From NCBI GenBank assembly GCA_035772405.1, contig JAYKKM010000310.1:2086001-2150000 (forward strand): 64,000 nucleotides of DNA, read 5' to 3'. Each line of letters opens with the position of its first letter. The first letter of the stretch is position 1. The stretch is from Chrysogorgia sp. JL179-B06. Its lineage: Eukaryota; Cnidaria; Anthozoa; Scleralcyonacea; Chrysogorgiidae. The notes under the pieces were generated by a model. It saw only the letters and a list, made by a program, of their open reading frames with translations, was not told the origin of the DNA and did no database searches. Shown in pieces: positions 60,286 to 64,000 of this stretch. The translations under genes were made by a program, and so were the position numbers.

Positions 60286-63000
60286 TTAAATAAAAGAAAA
60301 ACGTTCGTTAAGACCAAGAGGATGTGTAGTGCCAAGTTTAAAAATGAGACGCTTCTCTTGCCGCTTGCGGTTATCGTTGCCACCGGAAATGGGAAGGATG
60401 GCACAGACTTTAATGTCTGAAACCAAATGGTTGGAGCTGTTGAAATGGCAGGCTACAGGTTTGTCACCATCATTGATCCTCACGGAACGAAGATGTTCAG
60501 CAAACCTGTCTGAAAGGCGTCGCCCAGTTTCACCGATGTAGATTTTAGGGCATTTATCGCAAGAAATGCAATAAATTATGTTGGTGGACGTGCATGAAAA
60601 AGCATGACGGATTGTGTGGTCGAATTTGGGGGCAGTAATAACTGTAGTGGGATTGAGAAAAGGGCATGTGTTACAGCGGGAACGGCCGCAAGAAAATGTT
60701 CCCGCTGGTGCCGAGGTATTAAGTTTAAGGGCACTATGTACTAAGGAGTCACGAATGTTTTTATTACGGCGAAAAGATACCAAAGGGTTGTCGGTGAAAA
60801 TGGCTGACGTCTCAGGATCATTTTGTAAAATGTGAAAATTCCGATTAATAATATTTTTAACTTTAAAATTGAAAGGATGAAATGTTAGAACTAAAGGAAT
60901 TTTATTGTTTGAAACTCGTTCCAAAGATGGTTCAAGGGCGTCTAAACGGGGGACGAGAAAAGCTTTCTGAACGGCGAGGTCTAAAAGGTTGGTAGGGTAA
61001 CCACGTTGGACAAAAAAAGATCTCATTTCTATTGATTTGACTTGAAAATCTTGGTCGTCCCTACATAAGCGGCGAAGACGCAAGAATTGAGAGTAAGGGA
61101 TGGATAGTGTGGTTGGGATGAGAGGACGAAAATAGAAGATAACTATGGGAGTCAGTAGGCTTGTACGAGACCGACGTTTTCAGCGAATCACCATTAATCG
61201 AAATTAAAATATCAAGGAACGACACAGAGGTCTCGCTGATTTCCCACGTGAACTTCAGAGCAGGATGAAAATCATCAACAAAGTTGATGAACTGCTCTAA
61301 AAGGACACGTGAACACGACGCTGTTCCTAAACAGTCATCGATAAATCTTCCGAAAAAATCAGGCAAGGGACCCGTGTATTGTTCAAAGATCTGTTTTTCA
61401 ACATAACCAACAAATAAGTTAGCATAGCTTGGACCCATTTTGGTGCCCATCGCAACACCACTTATTTGTTGATAATGTTCACCATCAAACGAAAAATTGT
61501 TAAGGGTGAGCACTAGTTCTGCTAAGCGGAGTAACGTGGTTGTGGAGGGTTCTAAATTAGTGCGCTGATCAAAGAAAAACTTCAGAGCTTCAAGGCCATC
61601 ACAATGGGGAATGACGGTGTATAAGGACTTAACGTCCATCGTGAAAATAAATTTATCGGAACTACTGAAACGTAACTGGTCGAAAATTTGCAAGGCATGT
61701 TTAGTATCTTTGATATAAGAAGGCAACTTCTTAACCAAAGGATACATAACGTTGTCTAGAAAACTGGAAACGAGCTCGGTGGGGCAACTACAAGCGGAAA
61801 CAATCGGCCTGCCAGGATTGTTAGGTTTATGGATTTTAGGTAGGAAATATATGACAGGCGTTCTGGGGGTTGTTAATATAAGGTTAGATGCAGAGGCAGG
61901 CAATTCACTGGTTTGGATGAAATTCTTGATGGTAGTTTTGACGGATTTTTGGTGAGATTGAGTGGGATCGGAATTCAACTTAGTATAAAAGATGGTGTCG
62001 CTGAGTTGACGAAGAGCCTCTTGTCGATACAAGTCCGCTCTCCAGACAACTACAGCGCCACCTTTGTCTGCAGGTTTTATGACAACGTCATTTCGGCATT
62101 GTAATGAATTCAAAGCTAGAAGCTCTTCTTTGTTAAGGTTATGAACTTGTTTTCTGCGCGGAGGGGGCAATTTATCAATGTCATGGCGGCATTGTCTTAC
62201 GAAAAGATCAAGGGAAGAAAAATCGCCTTCGGATGGAGACCAAGACGACTTCTTGGGGTTGAGTTCTTCGAAAATATCCTTATTGCTATTGAAAGTGGGC
62301 TTATCATGAAAAAAGGCTTTGAGGCGCATGCGGCGGAAGAAAGATTCGGTATCCTCTTTAACTGAAAATAGATCGATGGGCCCGGAGTTGGGAACAAACT
62401 TTAGACCTTTCGCAAGAACAGATCTCTCGGGGTCAGATAATGGCAAATCAGAGGGAATAGTGAAAACTAGACGAGTGACTTCGTTAGAGGAACTAGTGCT
62501 TTGGGAGGGATTCGGGGAAGGACCCAATAATTTGGCCAATTTGGACGCCTTAACGTCTTTAAGAAAAACATAGATTCTGGAATTTAGCATGCGAATTTGT
62601 TGAACGATAGCGGTAAACAAAATAGGTGGGCAGACCTGGGAGAGAGAGAGGACTTACATCCCGAGATGTCGTCATCGGTATGTTGTAAATTACTGGACAT
62701 AGATTTAATAGTGATACGCATCAAACGACGGGAATGACTCGAACAAGCCGCTGATATGTGATGGGAATAACGACGATCGATAGCGGGGAGATTAAAAGAC
62801 AATAAATCAAAAGAGGATCTGGGAATGACCCCCCGATATAAACAACGACTAATAAAAGTAATGTGACTGGAAAAACGGGTTTTAGATAAAATAAGGTCAA
62901 ACAAACGTAGAGCATGATTACTGATCGACGGTAAAAAAGGAAGCAAATAACTTACCATTTCGTGACGGAGACTTTGACGAAACTTCTTAAGGTTAGGCAT
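60286..63000 (-). pseudogene. Penelope-like reverse transcriptase with GIY-YIG endonuclease
   Basis: Three reverse frames in order. N-terminus from ATG at 63000 (MPNLKKFRQSLRHE). RT from about 62620: DVKSLYT (motif A), GTKMGPSYANLF (motif B), RFIDDCLG (motif C), SFLDILI (motif D). Endonuclease from 61083: IIYCISCDKCPKIYIGETGR, then FAEHLRS, and a CGRSRCNTCP Cys motif before it. Frame changes lie near 62600 and 61070, so this copy is likely inactive unless these are sequence errors. Confidence 0.9.
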
Positions 63001-63114
63001 GTCGCAGCGGTATATAGAATATCCGAGAGTAGTAAAAAAGTAGAGTGCTGCGTAGACAGTGTTTTGAATATATAGCAAAGTGAAAAGGTTACCACCAAGA
63101 ATTTAGTGACGAGA

Positions 63115-63149
63115 TACTGACGTTTCGAGCGGAGCCCTTCATCAGAGTA
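63115..63149 (-). ncRNA. Candidate hammerhead ribozyme (Penelope copy 2)
   Basis: Same core as 59928-59962 with no change in the conserved positions. Confidence 0.75.
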
Positions 63150-63472
63150 AGACGAGATGAAATAAAATAAGTAGGGCTTATATATATATGCCAAAAGGGT
63201 GTCACAGGTAGAAAGTAGCCAATCAAACGCACGGGAAATAAACTAACTAATAATTAATGAGATGGGAAAAGTTAAGTCATTTACTATTTTTACAGTCGAT
63301 CAATAAGCAGACTGAGGGGGTGGGATAAATGACAGGTCCAATATTCAAGGGGATTAGGCGATAATAATAGAAACAAAGACTTAAAGGAATGAGCATAAGC
63401 TAATAATAAAAAGTTCATAAGCTAATAATAAAAGTTCCAAGCAAAATAAAATGACAAAAAGCTTTTACGAAA

Positions 63473-64000
63473 TTAAATAAAAGAAAAACGTTCGTTAAGA
63501 CCAAGAGGATGTGTGGTGCCAAGTTTAAAAATGAGACGCTTCTCTTGCCGCTTGCGGTTATCGTTGCCACCGGAAATGGGAAGGATGGCACAGACTTTAA
63601 TGTCTGAAACCAAATGGTTGGAGCTGTTGAAATGGTGGGCTACAGGTTTGTCACCATCATTGATCCTCACGGAACGAAGATGTTCAGCAAACCTGTCTGA
63701 AAGGCGTCGCCCAGTTTCACCGATGTAGATTTTAGGGCATTTATCGCAAGAAATGCAATAAATTATGTTGGTGGACGTGCATGAAAAAGCATGACGGATT
63801 GTGTGGTCGAATTTGCGGGCAGCAATAACTGTAGTGGGATTGAGAAAAGGGCATGTGTTACAGCGGGAACGGCCGCAAGAAAATGTTCCCGCTGGTGCCG
63901 AGGTATTAAGTTTAAGGGCACTATGTACTAAGGAGTCACGAATGTTTTTATTACGGCGAAAAGATACCAAAGGGTTGTCGGTGAAAATGGCTGACGTCTC
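63473..64000 (-). CDS. GIY-YIG endonuclease end of Penelope copy 2 (partial)
   Basis: Open to the window edge on the reverse strand: SCGRSRCNTCP, IIYCISCDKCPKIYIGETGR, FAEHLRSVRINDGDKPVAHH. The frame is intact within the window. Differs from copy 1 by a few residues (for example AHH for ACH). Confidence 0.85.
   Translation of the reverse strand, partial: ETSAIFTDNPLVSFRRNKNIRDSLVHSALKLNTSAPAGTFSCGRSRCNTCPFLNPTTVIAARKFDHTIRHAFSCTSTNIIYCISCDKCPKIYIGETGRRLSDRFAEHLRSVRINDGDKPVAHHFNSSNHLVSDIKVCAILPISGGNDNRKRQEKRLIFKLGTTHPLGLNERFSFI

Larger units (their letters stand above)
63036..64000 (-). mobile_element. Penelope-like retroelement, copy 2 (partial, tandem)
   Basis: Near-identical to 59849 to about 60840, and runs off the window. 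The 3-prime end with terminal region and endonuclease is present; RT is beyond the edge. Confidence 0.85.

Noticed and set aside
60329..62573. Plus-strand frames across the Penelope region
   Set aside because: Shadows of the reverse-strand RT and endonuclease, which have clear motifs.

Overview
The window is AT-rich DNA from an invertebrate animal genome. Spliced and heavily nested mobile elements (a hAT DNA transposon, Penelope-like retroelements, several MITEs) and an absence of bacterial gene organisation all point to Metazoa. I cannot name the species; the repeat mix would suit a cnidarian, sponge or similar invertebrate, but that is an impression only.

The centrepiece is a complete Maverick/Polinton (adintovirus-like) element, called element B here, at 23268-54524 (about 31.26 kb). 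It has long terminal inverted repeats that begin AGTAGTAAT. It is flanked by TACCAT (23262-23267 and 54524-54529; one base is shared with the inverted repeat). It sits inside the transposase gene of an older hAT element (21191-57916), and removing B plus one target copy rejoins the hAT reading frame. B carries a recognisable virion and replication set: retroviral-type integrase, candidate minor capsid protein, major capsid protein, adenain-type cysteine protease, A32-type packaging ATPase, protein-primed family B DNA polymerase, and several small basic proteins with a QKGG motif. Around this core are unusual accessory genes: a Fic-domain protein, a SET-domain protein, a DEDD-exonuclease-like protein, a CRESS-Rep-like domain, a pair of roughly 400-residue paralogues, a proline-rich protein, a spliced acidic gene, and a large family of 80-220 residue proteins built on one recurring module.

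Positions 1-13659 hold the end of a second, related and more decayed element (element A). It lies in opposite orientation and its other end is outside the window. Its terminal 5-6 kb (about 8.3-13.66 kb) is collinear with the terminal part of B (23.27-28.8 kb), so the two form a large imperfect inverted repeat. A carries additional members of the small-protein family, mostly with stops or frameshifts, plus MITE insertions.

Positions 13660-21190 hold repeats and one decayed multi-copy gene (13799-15508) with no intact gene. Positions 57917-64000 hold minor repeats, an (AT)n tract, and two tandem Penelope-like elements with RT and GIY-YIG domains and candidate hammerhead ribozymes.

How B would work as a unit, by family knowledge: integrase inserts the DNA, the polymerase copies it from its inverted repeats, the ATPase packages it into a jelly-roll capsid matured by the protease, and the accessory genes near both ends probably act on the host. 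Many B core genes are broken only by one-base shifts at homopolymers. This suggests either assembly error or recent decay.
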